From: Engraulis encrasicolus
Taxonomy: Eukaryota > Chordata > Actinopteri > Clupeiformes > Engraulidae
Length of the DNA stretch: 64,000 nt
Direction of reading: 5' to 3'
Assembly: GCF_034702125.1 (NCBI RefSeq)
Contig: NC_085861.1
Span: 57,177,850 to 57,241,849, forward strand
Each line of letters starts with the position of its first letter. The first letter of the stretch is position 1. Shown in pieces: positions 44,877 to 64,000 of the stretch. Under the pieces are notes generated by a model. The model saw only the letters and a program-made list of their open reading frames with translations, searched no databases and had not been told where the DNA came from. The translations under genes and the position numbers were made by a program.

Positions 44877-45600
44877 AACCACATGAAAGTGATCTCTTCT
44901 ATAACGTATTTTCGAGTTCAAAAGCTAAACAAATGTGTTTTCTCACTGCATCCACTCATGTTTTCATCAATATCACATGCAATGTGTGTCCTTATGGGGT
45001 GATGAGTTCAGATTGTAAACCAGTATGAAGAGAGTTTGCCCATGTGATGAGGAAGTGAGCATAGTATGGCAGTTGATTTTAGTGTTTTGAATGACAGCGT
45101 GTTCAATGCGACAACCAGGGATTTTCTTCATGAAAATTGTGTGTAATCCAGATAATTGTGTGTAGTGGTTTGAAACGAGTGTGTTTTAAAACTGAAACGT
45201 GAGTATTAAGAAGGAATTGTGCTTAGTGTTCAGTGACATTGGTTAGGGGAGTTGGGAAATGGGTGAGATGTTCCGAGAATTGTGTGTGAAGTACCAGAAA
45301 TTGTGTGGAAGCAATCGAGAAAAACTGTAAAGCAGCCACCCTCTTGCATGCTGCATTAAGGCAGACTGCATACCACCCAGGTGTGTCCAGTATGTACTAA
45401 ACATAATTTTACATGTAAAATGTGTTGTGATTAAATGTAATATCACTTTCAAAAGTCGTGAGTAGTTTTTTTGTTTGACATCACAGGGGCTGAGCTATAA
45501 ACCATTGGAACATTTACGGGGTGTATTAAGGACTTTCATATTATTTCCTCATCTGGCATTTGCCTGAGGTTGGGCTGCCAAACACCATAAAGATGGGAGG

Positions 45601-45743
<143 letters not shown>

Positions 45744-46087
45744 CAGTGTGTGGGGGAGAAGTTGACATCGATTCGCTGGGCGTTACTACTAATAGGGCCT
45801 ACACTTTTCAGTTTAGGCTTCACGTTCACAACATGGACCGCCAGCCAATATTTGTACCTAAAAATTCATCAGCATGTACTCACCCACACCCAAAAACGGA
45901 TGAGTGATGTTTTTCAGACTATAATCGGTGCTAACTGCAAGCTGGAGCCAAAGGCTGACTTCATAACGCATACTGTGGGGAATGAAATAAGCAGCTAGTT
46001 AGCTACTGCTTACATTACGGATGACCGCAAGCGGCCGTCTGAGGAGCAAGAAGCCCAAGGAGATGAAATAAAGCTGGAGTCAAGCCC

Positions 46088-46382
46088 AGAGGAGAGGAGA
46101 GGAGAGGAGAGGAGAGGAGAGAATAGGGGAGCCCAAAGAAGAGAAGAGAAGAGAAGCAATGGGGGGGAGAGGAGAGCTCAGAGGAGAAGAGAAAAGAAGA
46201 GAAGAAAGGGGAGAAGGGAAGAGAAGAGAAGAGAAGAAAGGGGAGAGGAGAGGAGAGCAGTGGAGAGGGGACAGTAGAGGATAGGAGAGAAGTCAATGGA
46301 AAAGGGACGGGAGGGGAGTGGAGACAATTGGGGTGGAGTGAAGTGGAGGAGAGGACAGGAGGGGAGAGGAGAGGAGGACTGT
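46088..46382 (+). repeat. Purine-rich GAGGA/GAAGA tract
   Basis: About 295 bp in which the plus strand is almost entirely A and G, built of GGAGA and AGAAG variants. Confidence 0.9.
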
Positions 46383-46410
46383 GAAGGCTATAGGGGGACA
46401 AATTTGGGCA

Positions 46411-47330
46411 GCCATGGGTAAGCGGTTAGGGCATCAGACTTTTATCCCAAAGACTGGCAGTTCGATGCCCGATCCACCAGTTTGGTGGGGGGAGTAATTA
46501 ACCAGTGCTCTCCCCCATCCTCCTCCATTACTGAGGTACCCTGAGCATGGGCCCAATTCGAAACAGGGAAGGCAGCTGTCTTTCCAGTGAGCTAGCTGGA
46601 CATCGAGTCATGAAGTGTGGATCGAAACGAAAAATTGCTTTATTTCCTCCCTCGGCAGTTGACTGCATTTGTGGGCGTAACGGGGATATTTGAGGTCAGC
46701 ATCAGATGCTGATTTCGCTGCCTTGTTACCCAACATGCTGTGCGCCACCTCCCTCTCAACCGGAAACCTGAAAAACAAACATGGCTACTACCCAAGCTAC
46801 TACCTTATCATACTCTTTATTCTGACCCTTATGTATGTAGATATTGAAAATCGAATGGATAAATCAACATTGTAGTATCTAAATATGCTGTCGCTAGATC
46901 TATTTATAGCCTATTTTATGTTTCTGCCGTCTGACGATCATTCACCGTTCAAATAGCATGCGTAAGCTAAGCGCTAACGTGATGAACGTAACTCCCGCCA
47001 TAGAATCGCCCTAACATCAAATGCGCAAGGCAGCGCACTCGTTAGTGCCGTTCGTAACGGCTGCCTCATCAGCTAACTTCACCTATCTGATCAGTGACCT
47101 GTTTATGTAGGAGGAGAGTCATCGAGTCACTGCCTCCCGTTTCGAATTGAGCATTGGTACTGTCCTGCCACACTGCTTCCTTGGGGTGCCATTGGGGGCT
47201 GCCCCCTTGCACGGGTGAGGCATACATGCAATTTTTTTGTGTGCAGTGAGCACTGTGTGCTGTGGAGTGTTGTATAACAATGGCAATGACAGATGGGAGT
47301 TTCCTACAGTGGGCTTTAACTTCACTCTCT
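46411..47330 (+). repeat. tRNA-derived SINE, split in two
   Basis: The 5' half 46411-46550 (GCAGCCATGGGTAAGCGGTT head, GGCAGTTCGATGCC B-box region) and the 3' half 47151-47330 (CCATTGGGGGCTGCCCCCTT) together match the intact copies at 12403 and 49549. A 600-bp inverted-repeat insert interrupts it. Confidence 0.8.
46551..47150. mobile_element. About 600-bp inverted-repeat element inserted in a SINE
   Basis: Left end CCCAATTCGAAACAGGGA and right end CTCCCGTTTCGAATTGA are inverted. GCATGG precedes it and GCATTGG follows, a likely slightly altered target duplication. The short frames inside have no known domain. Confidence 0.65.
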
Positions 47331-48569
47331 CCCATTCCTGTCCCTACAACTTTACTATCAAATCCAATAATAGCAAAACGCCCAAAGTTAATCGAGCAAT
47401 GTCTTAATCAAGCAATGTCAGTGCTTTCTGTGCTCACCTCATCAAGACATAAAGAAATTAAAATGTCAAAACAGAAAAAACAGTATTGCATACAACACTG
47501 ACATATTAACGTATATTACATTAACGTATGATGATGAATATTATCATGCATTTCAGTTTGTGAAAACCTTGAGTATGCATCTGCCCTTTTCTTTATGAGC
47601 AAAAATATGTTTATTTAGTCATAAGATTTTTATGAAGGGCTTAATGACTTGATCTCGACAAATGAATATCAGAACTTGGAAAATATTGATAAGATATTCC
47701 TTGAGGTTCCACAATTTGAACTCAATTATGTGAGCTTACTTTAATTGTGTGTTTACTATGACTGTTAACATTGCTGTTGATTAATCCATGGACTCCATCT
47801 GAAATTAATAATGTATGTTTAGATGAAAGTGTTTTAGTGTACGCATAGGATGATCTATGTGCCGGCCAATGGCCCTTACTGTCAACTACATCATTTAACA
47901 GCACATTAGTATTCCTATGGAACATTTGTAATTGATTGGCTTAATGTCTTCGCACAGTGGTGAATATGAGGGCTTGACCCCCCCTGCCCTTTCTCACTCA
48001 CGGAAGAGGTAGCACACTCTCTTAGTCACTGTTAATGAAAACAAATCATTGCAAATTTGAAATTTCCTGTCTCAAAGAGGGGCCATTTTCTGCGGCGGAA
48101 ATGTGTGTTTAAATAAGTGATTTTTCTTGCATTCCCCTCCCCCGTCCCCCCTTCCCACCCATCTCACAGGTCAGATGCAGGGGAGAACCCCCATTACAAG
48201 CACTGAGGCCTCCCCACTGAAGCAGAGAAACTCAATCCCTTTCTCCATACACAACATCTACGACAGGGTTGAGAGATCATCATTAAAAACTCCAAAAAGG
48301 TTGTCCTCTTTGCAAATAGACCGTCATGTTTAATTAAGTTCTCTCGTAAAGCTGGCCTCAAACGTTTGTGGCGAAGGTAATGTACCGCGGCTACTCAGAT
48401 CCTTTTTTATCAGGTCAACGTATGTTTCGGTATACTATTTGTCTGTCAGACAGCCTTTCTTGAAAGAGTACAATCACTCTATAACACAGCACCTAACGGT
48501 GAACTAAGTATGAGACCTGTGTGAAAGGGGCTGTACACGACCACATAAGCACACATAAACACGCACATA
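47331..48569. other. AT-rich spacer
   Basis: No gene, RNA or clear repeat family recognised. Confidence 0.4.
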
Positions 48570-48644
48570 TGCACGCACACACACACACACGCGCACACAC
48601 ACACACACAATCGCACACACACACACACAATCGCACACACACAA

Positions 48645-48730
<86 letters not shown>
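48570..48730 (+). repeat. (CA)n microsatellite with CG variants
   Basis: CA with ACGC and ATCGCA interruptions, then about 80 bp of perfect CA. Confidence 0.96.
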
Positions 48731-48732
<2 letters not shown>

Positions 48733-49274
48733 GACCTGTGTGAAGGTGGCTGCAGACTGATTCCAGACAGCCCGCCGGTGCGTGGTGGGCGGCCTGCCTG
48801 GAAGCAGCAGCATACCTAGCAGGCCTGGTAGGCAGGAGGAGGGCGGTGGCAGTCTCCTCGGCAGCAGTGGCAAAACACTGATAGGGACCCCCATGCAAAG
48901 GACATGATAGGGTCTTTTGAAGTAGAGGCTGGAGCACACTGCAGCTTAGTTTTTAAGGGTTTTGTTTTTGTGTGCAAACACCCGACTAATGTTCAGGTGT
49001 TGCTACACCTTCTCCACTCAGAAGCTTCGAGCTGAGGGATGATGCGTAGTGTCCCAATCATAATAGGGGGCCCTCAACACCAATACGGGAAGGCCCTGGG
49101 CCCAGGGGCAAATGCCCTGCTCAACGCCCCCATAGAAGGCCTGGTAGGAGGGTAGTTGGGTCCTCTGCTGTGGCCTCTCTGCTGCTGCTGCGCTCTCTTT
49201 ATGAGGTCTGGCGTTGTAGGTCCGCTGGGCCTCAACCTTTCAGGTTGACAGAAGGCCCCCCATACTCCCACCTC

Positions 49275-49288
49275 ACACACACACATGC

Positions 49289-49362
<74 letters not shown>
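49275..49362 (+). repeat. (CA)n microsatellite
   Basis: About 75 bp of perfect CA after an imperfect start. Confidence 0.96.
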
Positions 49363-49365
<3 letters not shown>

Positions 49366-49548
49366 ATATTTCAAGGACATCAATTAATACATTGGCGTTA
49401 AAACAACAAATTGGCATCAAACAATGAATGTATGTGGTTTAATATGTCTGGTGACTTACAAAATGTTTTTTGTCGTGCTGAAGTGTTGTGAGCTGAACTC
49501 AGTGAGATGCAGGAGGAAATATAGCAAGTTACATAATGGGCAATCGTA

Positions 49549-49845
49549 GGTAAGTGGTTAGGGTGTCAGACTTTTAGCCAAAAGGACGCTGGTTCGACTC
49601 CTGACCTGCCATGTTGGTGGGGGGAGTAACTAACCAGTGCTCTCCCCGATCCTCCTCCATGACTGCCCCCTTGCCCAGGTGAGGTATACATGCAAGTTTT
49701 GTTGTGCGTGAGCACTACTTTGTGCTGTGGAGTGCTGTCTCACGATGACAATGGGAGTTGGAGTTTACCAGGTGGGCTCTCACTTCACTGTCGCATGTTG
49801 GTGCTGCATCCCATAGGGACTTGGGGGACAGCACTCACACTCGCT
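49549..49845 (+). repeat. tRNA-derived SINE, first family
   Basis: Head GGTAAGTGGTTAGGGTGTC and B-box GCTGGTTCGACTCC are followed by 'ttggtggggggagtaac', 'tcctcctccatgactg' and the CACTGTCGC-type 3' part. Same family as 12403 and 46411, but missing part of the middle. Confidence 0.82.
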
Positions 49846-51304
49846 CACACTTCTCACTCACAAGACGGATACTCAGCTTCTAACTGATGGCCCGGAGTAC
49901 AACGGCATGGAATTTTGGACGCGTAACTGTAAGACGGATTACTTTTTTTTCCTCATGAAAAATAAATCCTCTGGATGGCAGAAGGGAGAGGAAGCCCAGA
50001 AAATAGCAGAGCCCGAAAAGCAGCACCAGCGGGCATCCAGTACGAAGAGGCAGAAGCAGGCCTGGAGCTGGCAGATGGTTGGAACTCCTTCCACAGGCCT
50101 AGAATGTTACCTCATCTGCACAGCGTTCTCCCTGGCATCACCTCGGGTACTCAACTAATTCAACACCCACAATGTTAGTCCTACTCAATGTTTAAGTAGC
50201 ACTGCTAAAATGTAATGTATCTTTTGCAGTGTTGATTCAGGACCTAGAGTGTGTGTGCACGTGTGTGTGTGCGTGTCCATGTGTGAGTCTGTGCGTGTGC
50301 GTGTGCGTGTGTTATTTTTTATTTCATTTTATCCTCTAAACAAAATTGATGCCCACCACAGTGAGATTAAAGCAAGCAATACAAACAAAACGGAAAACAA
50401 AAAACAAACAGACTGCCTGTCTTTTCTTTTCTCTCCTCTCAGTGGAAATGATTCTGACTGCTGCAGGGCAGGAATGGCTTATAGAAAGGCATGAACGGCT
50501 CAATTAAATGCCATTGAATGCACAGACTGATACAGCACTTTTCAGAAGGTGGGCATGCCTGGATAGGCCATAAAGCGTACAGGGCATTTGCCCAGTGGAC
50601 ATTTTGATGATTTTGGCCCGGTCTTCCCCTTAATGTAGTGATATCAGTCCTCATACCACCACAGCTGACTTCTCAGAGTCAGATTTAAAAAATTCATTTA
50701 GCTTCTCCATGCCTGCCTGAGTGGTCTTAGCTGAAAATACCCGGCCTTAATTTTTGCCCCAGTCCAGCCCAGAAGGTGGGGGAGTGACATCATTCTGAAA
50801 GTCAATGGAGATTCAATAGTTCTGCCTGCGTTATGTCTAGTGATCACATTTAATGAATCTGGACTTGCTTTGAGAAAGTTGAGAGACCAGCATGGATAGA
50901 GGACCTATTTAAAAAGTTTCATTGTCTATTTTAATTATCTTAAGGAAACAAAGTTCCGTAAAAATGTCAAAGTAATTTTATTGTAATGCTATTTTTGCTT
51001 ATTGTTCTGTAAAGCACCTCGTAAGACCCACAATAAAAAATAGAGGAGCAAATGGAAAAGCCAGAGTCAGCAATGTTTCCACAAAGGTCTTTTCAGCGAG
51101 GTAGAGAGTTGTTTTGAAATAACACAGCACATCTTTTAGCTCTCTCTTTCTCTCTCTCCTTTCTCGTTCATGAGGATGCAAAAATTGTCACTTTTTACTT
51201 TGTGTCTCACAGTACCTATACCATAATGTTCGCCGTGAGGGTACTGCCCATTCTTCACTGGCATCTTTTTTCCTTTCTTCCTTTTCCCCCATTTCTCCTC
51301 TCCT

Positions 51305-51307
<3 letters not shown>
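49846..51307. other. Spacer
   Basis: Short GTGCGT-type run near 50270-50310. No gene supported. Confidence 0.4.

Positions 51308-51391
<84 letters not shown>
51308..51391 (+). repeat. (TC)n microsatellite
   Basis: Perfect TC of about 84 bp followed by CCCCT repeats. Confidence 0.97.
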
Positions 51392-51392
<1 letters not shown>

Positions 51393-51456
51393 CTCCCCTC
51401 CCCTGGCAGTGGACACTGTGGTGCAGCTGCTGGATGTCCTGTGTTGTGAGGAGTGG

Positions 51457-51511
51457 TGGTGCGGTGCGGTGCGGTGCGGTGCGGTGCGGTGCGGTGCGGT
51501 GCGGTGCGGTG
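51457..51511 (+). repeat. (GGTGC)n pentanucleotide repeat
   Basis: Eleven perfect GGTGC/GCGGT units, unusually GC-rich for this region. Confidence 0.95.
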
Positions 51512-51714
51512 TCGCGCTTTGGACCAGAGAGCTGGGCTTGAGGGGGCTGGCCCGTCCCCAGCAGCACTGACCAGACGGGGACGGGAGCGAAGCAGACAGC
51601 CACTAGTCCAGTCTAGTCTAGTCTAGCCTGTCGCAGACGTCCCACTGCCAACACATTAACAACACCACTGGGCCTCCTGCTCTTCAGGATTATATCCTGC
51701 TCCTTACAGCTTTA

Positions 51715-51907
51715 AATATTCTATTCTATTCTTTTCTATTCTATTCTTTTCTATTCTATTCTTTTCTATTCTATTATATTCGGTTTGGTTCGGTTCTATT
51801 CTATTCTTTTCTATTCTATTCTATTCTTTTCTACTCTACCCGACTCTTCAGGATTATATCCTGAATTTTACATTATATTCTATTCTATTCTATTATTTTC
51901 TATTCTA
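51715..51907 (+). repeat. (TATTC)n imperfect repeat
   Basis: Two blocks of TATTC/TTTTC units (51715-51835 and 51875-51907), separated by 'caggattatatcctg', which also occurs just before the first block (near 51686). Confidence 0.9.
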
Positions 51908-52040
51908 GGTGTGCGTGTGCGTGTGCGTGTGCGTGTGCGTGTGCGTGTGCGTGTGCGTGTGCGTGTGCGTGTGTGTGTGTGCGTGTGCGTGTGCGTGTGC
52001 GTGTGCATGTGCGTGTGCGTATGCGTGTGTGTGTGTGTGT
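51908..52040 (+). repeat. (GTGTGC)n microsatellite
   Basis: About 20 GTGTGC units with GT runs at the end; alternating purine/pyrimidine. Confidence 0.95.
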
Positions 52041-53384
52041 TTTGGGGCATTGGTGCATCAGGGCATTGAATAAAACTTTAGGGTGCAAGCAAGGAAGTTG
52101 AGAATAATTGTGAAGCTGAAGTGAATAAGGATAATTGCAGGCAGATGGTGGATAACACTGCTGGCCCGGTGCATTGGGATTGGGAGACAGAATAGCTTAG
52201 TCCAAAATTGATCATGAGTAATTTTGTAATTCAACAGGTGTGCTTCAGCACGGGACAGAATAAGGTGCGTGCTGCCTGAAGGAAACAGCTTGGCATAACA
52301 AATTGGTTGGTGTCCTCTTTTGCTGTTGTGACTTTTCATTGTGCTGACATTACAAACACATTTTAATGGAAGTGTACATTACATTACATTTGGCAAAACA
52401 CTTTTTTTACGAAGCGACTTCCAAATGAAGACATAATTATAGCACACAACACTGCAGATACAAAGTGAACAGGCAATATACAGAACAATAAGTGCAGATG
52501 CCAAGTGGGGTTAGTTTTTCTAAGTTTACGTAGTCACATTGAATTTAAGATTGCCTTTTTTGGAATAGCTGTGCTCTCACCCATGTATGCGCCAGAGTGC
52601 GCTAGTGGTACAAACCCTCAGTTACGTTATGTATATATGACACATCTGCTGCGCTCACAATTTCAAAAAAATCACCACTGTGCAATTAAAAAGAAGGAGA
52701 ACATTTGGTCTTCGGTCTGCGGCTTTTCTAATGTTACAAGAATGCATATGAGGAAATATGATGAGCTATGATGTAATCTCTGGCCACCGGTTAGAGGTTT
52801 TCTCTATCAGGGAATGTGCATCTCTGAAAAAAGGCATAGGCCTATAATGAATTCACAAAACTGTTTGTCCTGCTGATGGGTTGCTATGGAGTAGCACAAA
52901 TGGAGCCATATTGTGTAACACTATACGTTTTGGAGGACGTTTTGTTGGCCGATGAGGTCGATTCATTATTTTCAGAGAAGTGTTTTGTACCCGGAGGCAC
53001 TTCATTAAGAAAAAGTAAGAGGAACTGAATTTTGCAAGAATCCGCCACGTTCTCTCATGCGCCAATTCATCAAAACTGCGGGGGAATAGAAGTCATGTCG
53101 CTGCATGTCAATGACATGACGTTGTAAGCGTTGATTTCCCTCAGCAACTGGTTGGCTTTTGCCAGGCTGCGCTGCACTCTCCCCTCCACATTTCCTCCTA
53201 AAGTCCTCAATGCCTTGAGCACTTCCTGTTTAATCAACAAGTGTTCTGACCGCCGGCCATTGGGCCATTACCCACTTCGCTGAGTAAATATTTCAAATCG
53301 ATGGGAATGACAAGGATCAGCATAACCACTTGAAATATTACACTGAGACAATGTTAGACAACCTCAAAAGAGTAGCAGCAGTCT
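52041..53384. other. Spacer with a minus-strand SINE tail
   Basis: At 52372-52430 the minus strand reads a GGAAGTCGCTTCGT-like SINE tail and TAATGTAATGTA. No gene supported. Confidence 0.4.
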
Positions 53385-53510
53385 TGGGGCCATATGCGGG
53401 CAGTTGCGGGCTACAAGGACCCAGATTCGAATCTGGCCCTGGGTCATATTCCAACCCTACCCCATCTCTCTAATCCACAATTTTCTGTCCCACCATTCAC
53501 TGTCCGTTCA
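53385..53510 (+). repeat. tRNA-derived SINE, second family
   Basis: CCCAGATTCGAATCTGGCCC is the B-box region; 'accccatctctctaatcc' and 'ctgtcccaccattcactgtcc' follow, as in the copies at 32695 and 38290. Confidence 0.65.
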
Positions 53511-54085
53511 TAATGAAAAGGCTAAACAGCCCGTATATGTACCCATAGTATAACATAGAAACATAACAGTGTACAAAAGATACAGTGTACAAAAGAGTAG
53601 CAGTCTTCTCCCATCGCTTCCTTCCATGGCCACATGATGCTCTGACTGGCAGCCGTCTCTCTCCACATGAGGCTGAGTTGAACCACAGCTCACTCATCTG
53701 TTCATTTTTATCAGTACTAAAAATACATTACAGAATACTTCATCACGTCTGTATGAAGTATAAGTTTTGCCTTTCACTGCCTTGGATTGCTGAAAAAATG
53801 ATTTGAAGAAATGTAGGCAACTCACTTTTTTATATATCTTTCACCCGTCCCATAAACACAAATACACAAGTATTTCAACACCACTGATCTCACTCTCTAT
53901 CCAACTTTCATCATTGTTGCTCATAGCCACACGATACATACTTTCTACCTGTCTGTTTCTACCCTTAGTCACTCTCTCCCCCTATCTCTTCAGTAGCTTC
54001 CTCCTCAAATTCACATCCACTCTTGTAACTCTTCATATCATCACTCTGACACACTTTTTGTCAGTCTGTTTCTCTCTTTGCCTAG
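53511..54085. other. Spacer upstream of scx
   Basis: No gene supported. The 228-codon frame starting at 53803 is dominated by translation of the TTTGTA/TC microsatellite. Confidence 0.4.
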
Positions 54086-61650
<7,565 letters not shown>

Positions 61651-62688
61651 AGGATTGGGGGCACGGAAATACTGCATGGGGCAGCGAGAAGGGTCTGTTC
61701 ACAGAAAACCTTGAATAAAGTATATACAGTGCACTGCACTTGAACAATATTTTAATAAACACACAAATGATTCCCAAATGCTCGTGGGTAAGTGTAATAC
61801 AGCATCTTTTGAGCTTACGACAGAAAAGTAAGGTCAATAGTATAACTTCTCTGACATACTGTATTTGCCCATTTTTGTCAAATTATGCTGGTGCAAAAGT
61901 GAGTACACCCCTATGTTAAACTCCCATACAGTGTCTGAGAAGGGGCCGTATTGGCACAAAACATCTCGAAATTGAAAGGGATTAAAAGGGAGGTCATCGG
62001 TGTGCGTTTCATCCTTGCCTTACATTGAACTTTTACATTTGAAGAGCTCTTTTCCAAAATGAGATATATCCATTTTATAGAATGTTGGGAAATTGACATT
62101 TTTGTATTGGGCATTCCATTGAAATGCATTGCAAAACGCGTTTTTATAGAGGTTTTAAAGTATGCTGTCATAATATTTGAATGGCAAGAATTCACACATA
62201 GATGATAGGACATCTTAACTGTCAATTCCAATATTAAAATGCAAAAAGTAAAAAAAATGGTGGATATAGCGTTTTGGAAAAGAGCTCTTCATTTTGAGTC
62301 TGCACCTGGCTAAAATAGATGTGTGTGAGATTTGAATGAAATCCTATAGAGAGTATCATGATCTGCTTCAGTAGTCACAGTACATGTTGACAAGCATGTT
62401 TCTTTTGATGAAATTCAGCTTCAGATGTTGTATTTCACACATTTGGGAATAACTTGCTCCAAATGTTACTTTTCAACATCTATTGCTGTGCACTGTATTC
62501 TTTCATATAATATAACCGTTCCATCAATTGGTTGGGGACAAAAAATATTTTCTGTTTGGAATATGAGGTAGGCCTAGGGGTGGTGGAGTGGGCAAAAGAT
62601 GTTCTAAAGATCCAAAAATGGGGTCCCAGCAGAAGAAAAAAAGTTTTGGAACCACTGGAGTAAGGGGAAGAAGCCACATGGTGGGAAA
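61651..62688. other. Spacer
   Basis: No gene or defined repeat family recognised. Confidence 0.4.
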
Positions 62689-63324
62689 CCAGCCTTAAAG
62701 GTGCACTGTGTACGATTTCTAGTAGTTTATCTCCAGAGAATTCATGCTGAATGTCATTATGAAAGGCACTTCTCCATTGTCCGCCATTTTGAATTTCCAG
62801 AACTAGGCTATTACCAGGGGATCCATCCAACCTGGCGATAATGAATACATTCCAAATTGACGAATGAACAAACATTGTATAAACACATAGACCTACCTAG
62901 ATATAGGCAGGGGGTACGTTCTAGCCACAGAGCAGTCCGGGTGCCACAGGACAAGGCAAACACACACACACACACACACACCCTCAGCAAACACACCCGA
63001 ACACCGGGAAAACTCCCATGAGCCTACCGTTTCGGGTGTTTTTATTAAAAAAATATGTCCTTGCCGCCACTAACTAGTTAGCTATTCAGCGGCTGGCAAC
63101 GTCTCACGACGTCTTAAAACGACGGTAAAACAGAGGGACACACCTTGCCATGCGTAAAGGCAGTTCAATCCGTTACACTAGTAAATATTAGTTCATTATT
63201 TAGTAAATATTAATGAAATATGAAATTCATGAAAATTTGGCAATAGGCAGCACAGTTTCAATGAGCAGCATAGTTTCAATAGCTACTCTGGCCACCATCC
63301 TACACAGTTCACCTTTAAGGCTGG
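62689..63324. mobile_element. MITE with CACTGTG ends, copy 2, carrying an insert
   Basis: CCAGCCTTAAAGGTGCACTG at the left mirrors the right end, CAGTTCACCTTTAAGGCTGG. Both halves match copy 1 (31262-31622) in inverted orientation, but about 400 bp of unrelated sequence with a short CA run lie in the middle. Confidence 0.7.
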
Positions 63325-63449
63325 CTCTGCTTCTCCTCCTGAAGGGACTATTTGCCAAAACCAATAAAGATGATTCCCCCTCCTCCCCAACGGCCGCGGA
63401 TCCTCATTAAGAGACCACCGCAGGCGCAGCCAGAGGGGGAGAGAAGAGG

Positions 63450-63450
<1 letters not shown>

Positions 63451-63533
<83 letters not shown>

Positions 63534-63543
63534 TGACAGACAG
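63451..63543 (+). repeat. (GACA)n tetranucleotide repeat
   Basis: About 23 units, with one GACT variant near the end. Confidence 0.97.
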
Positions 63544-64000
63544 GTTTTGCAGGATGCACAACCACACCACGCCAAGCCACCTGTTTGAGTTGAATAGGAT
63601 AGCACAAAGCATAAAACAAATTCACAAAACATCTTGCTAAGATTCATGTGACTAATGAGATGTGAGCTTATATTTATGAATGCAATTTAAAAAAGGTTGG
63701 AAGAAGGGTTGCACAAATGCCCCCTTTTTAAATGTGTGTGACAGAACACATAGAAAATAGATAGATAGAAAGTTCACAAAAAATAAGTTCCTGTTATGTT
63801 ACTACTATGATTACAGTTGTTAATGTCCTTATGTGGTTAAGGAATTGATGAAATGTGATAATAATATAAAATAAAACTTATTTTTCATAGCACCTTTCAT
63901 GGAGGTGAAGGTTGCTTTACTGAAGGAGATGGGAATAAGAAATTGGGGAGAGGGGAGGAGGGAAGGGTTAAGGACCATAAGCCTCTGTGAAAATATTGGA
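63544..64000. other. AT-rich right edge
   Basis: No gene or repeat family recognised. Confidence 0.4.

Larger units (their letters stand above)
42322..45330. mobile_element. 3.0-kb element with long (about 380-450 bp) inverted arms
   Basis: The left arm 42322-42703 (starting TTACAGTTTTTCTC) matches the right arm 44877-45330 in reverse complement over nearly its whole length, ending GAGAAAAACTGTAA. The interior holds two more inverted-repeat units and a LINE tail, so it has grown by nested insertion. No transposase frame is visible. Confidence 0.8.

Overview
The window looks like teleost fish DNA. The evidence is two vertebrate genes that I can read exon by exon, short ancestral introns, a wealth of Tc1, hAT, TTAA-type, Gypsy and tRNA-SINE relics, very long (CA)n, (GA)n and pentanucleotide microsatellites, and many TAGGCCTA palindromes. 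I cannot name the species. Nothing here looks prokaryotic or organellar.

Two genes are supported. The first 21 kb hold the 5' part of mroh1 (maestro HEAT-like repeat family member 1) on the minus strand: 14 coding exons from the start codon at 20763 down to 3088, 530 codons in continuous phase, with the gene running off the left edge. From 54911 to 60013 on the plus strand lies a complete two-exon scleraxis gene (scx), a bHLH transcription factor of tendon and ligament progenitors. The two start about 34 kb apart and point away from each other. MROH1 and SCX are also neighbours on human 8q24.3, so the linkage is old, but their relative orientation differs here.

Layout: 1-3087 is mroh1 intron 14, with a Tc1-like element nested in another inverted-repeat element. 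3088-20763 is mroh1. Its intron 12 is almost wholly a TTAA-type transposon that carries a second copy of itself, which in turn carries a small hAT element. 20764-25560 is spacer with repeats. 25570-29775 is a broken Gypsy-type LTR retrotransposon. 29776-54300 is gene-poor spacer with inverted-repeat elements (notably a nested fold-back cluster at 42-45.3 kb), SINEs, a telomere-like tract and microsatellites. 54300-54910 is the probable scx promoter and leader. 54911-60013 is scx. 60014-64000 is 3' flank with repeats.

I found no new protein system. The most unusual structures are the intron swollen by a transposon that inserted into its own relative, the nested fold-back cluster, and the long pyrimidine tract just upstream of the probable scx TATA box. 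Most long open frames elsewhere are translations of microsatellites and are not genes.
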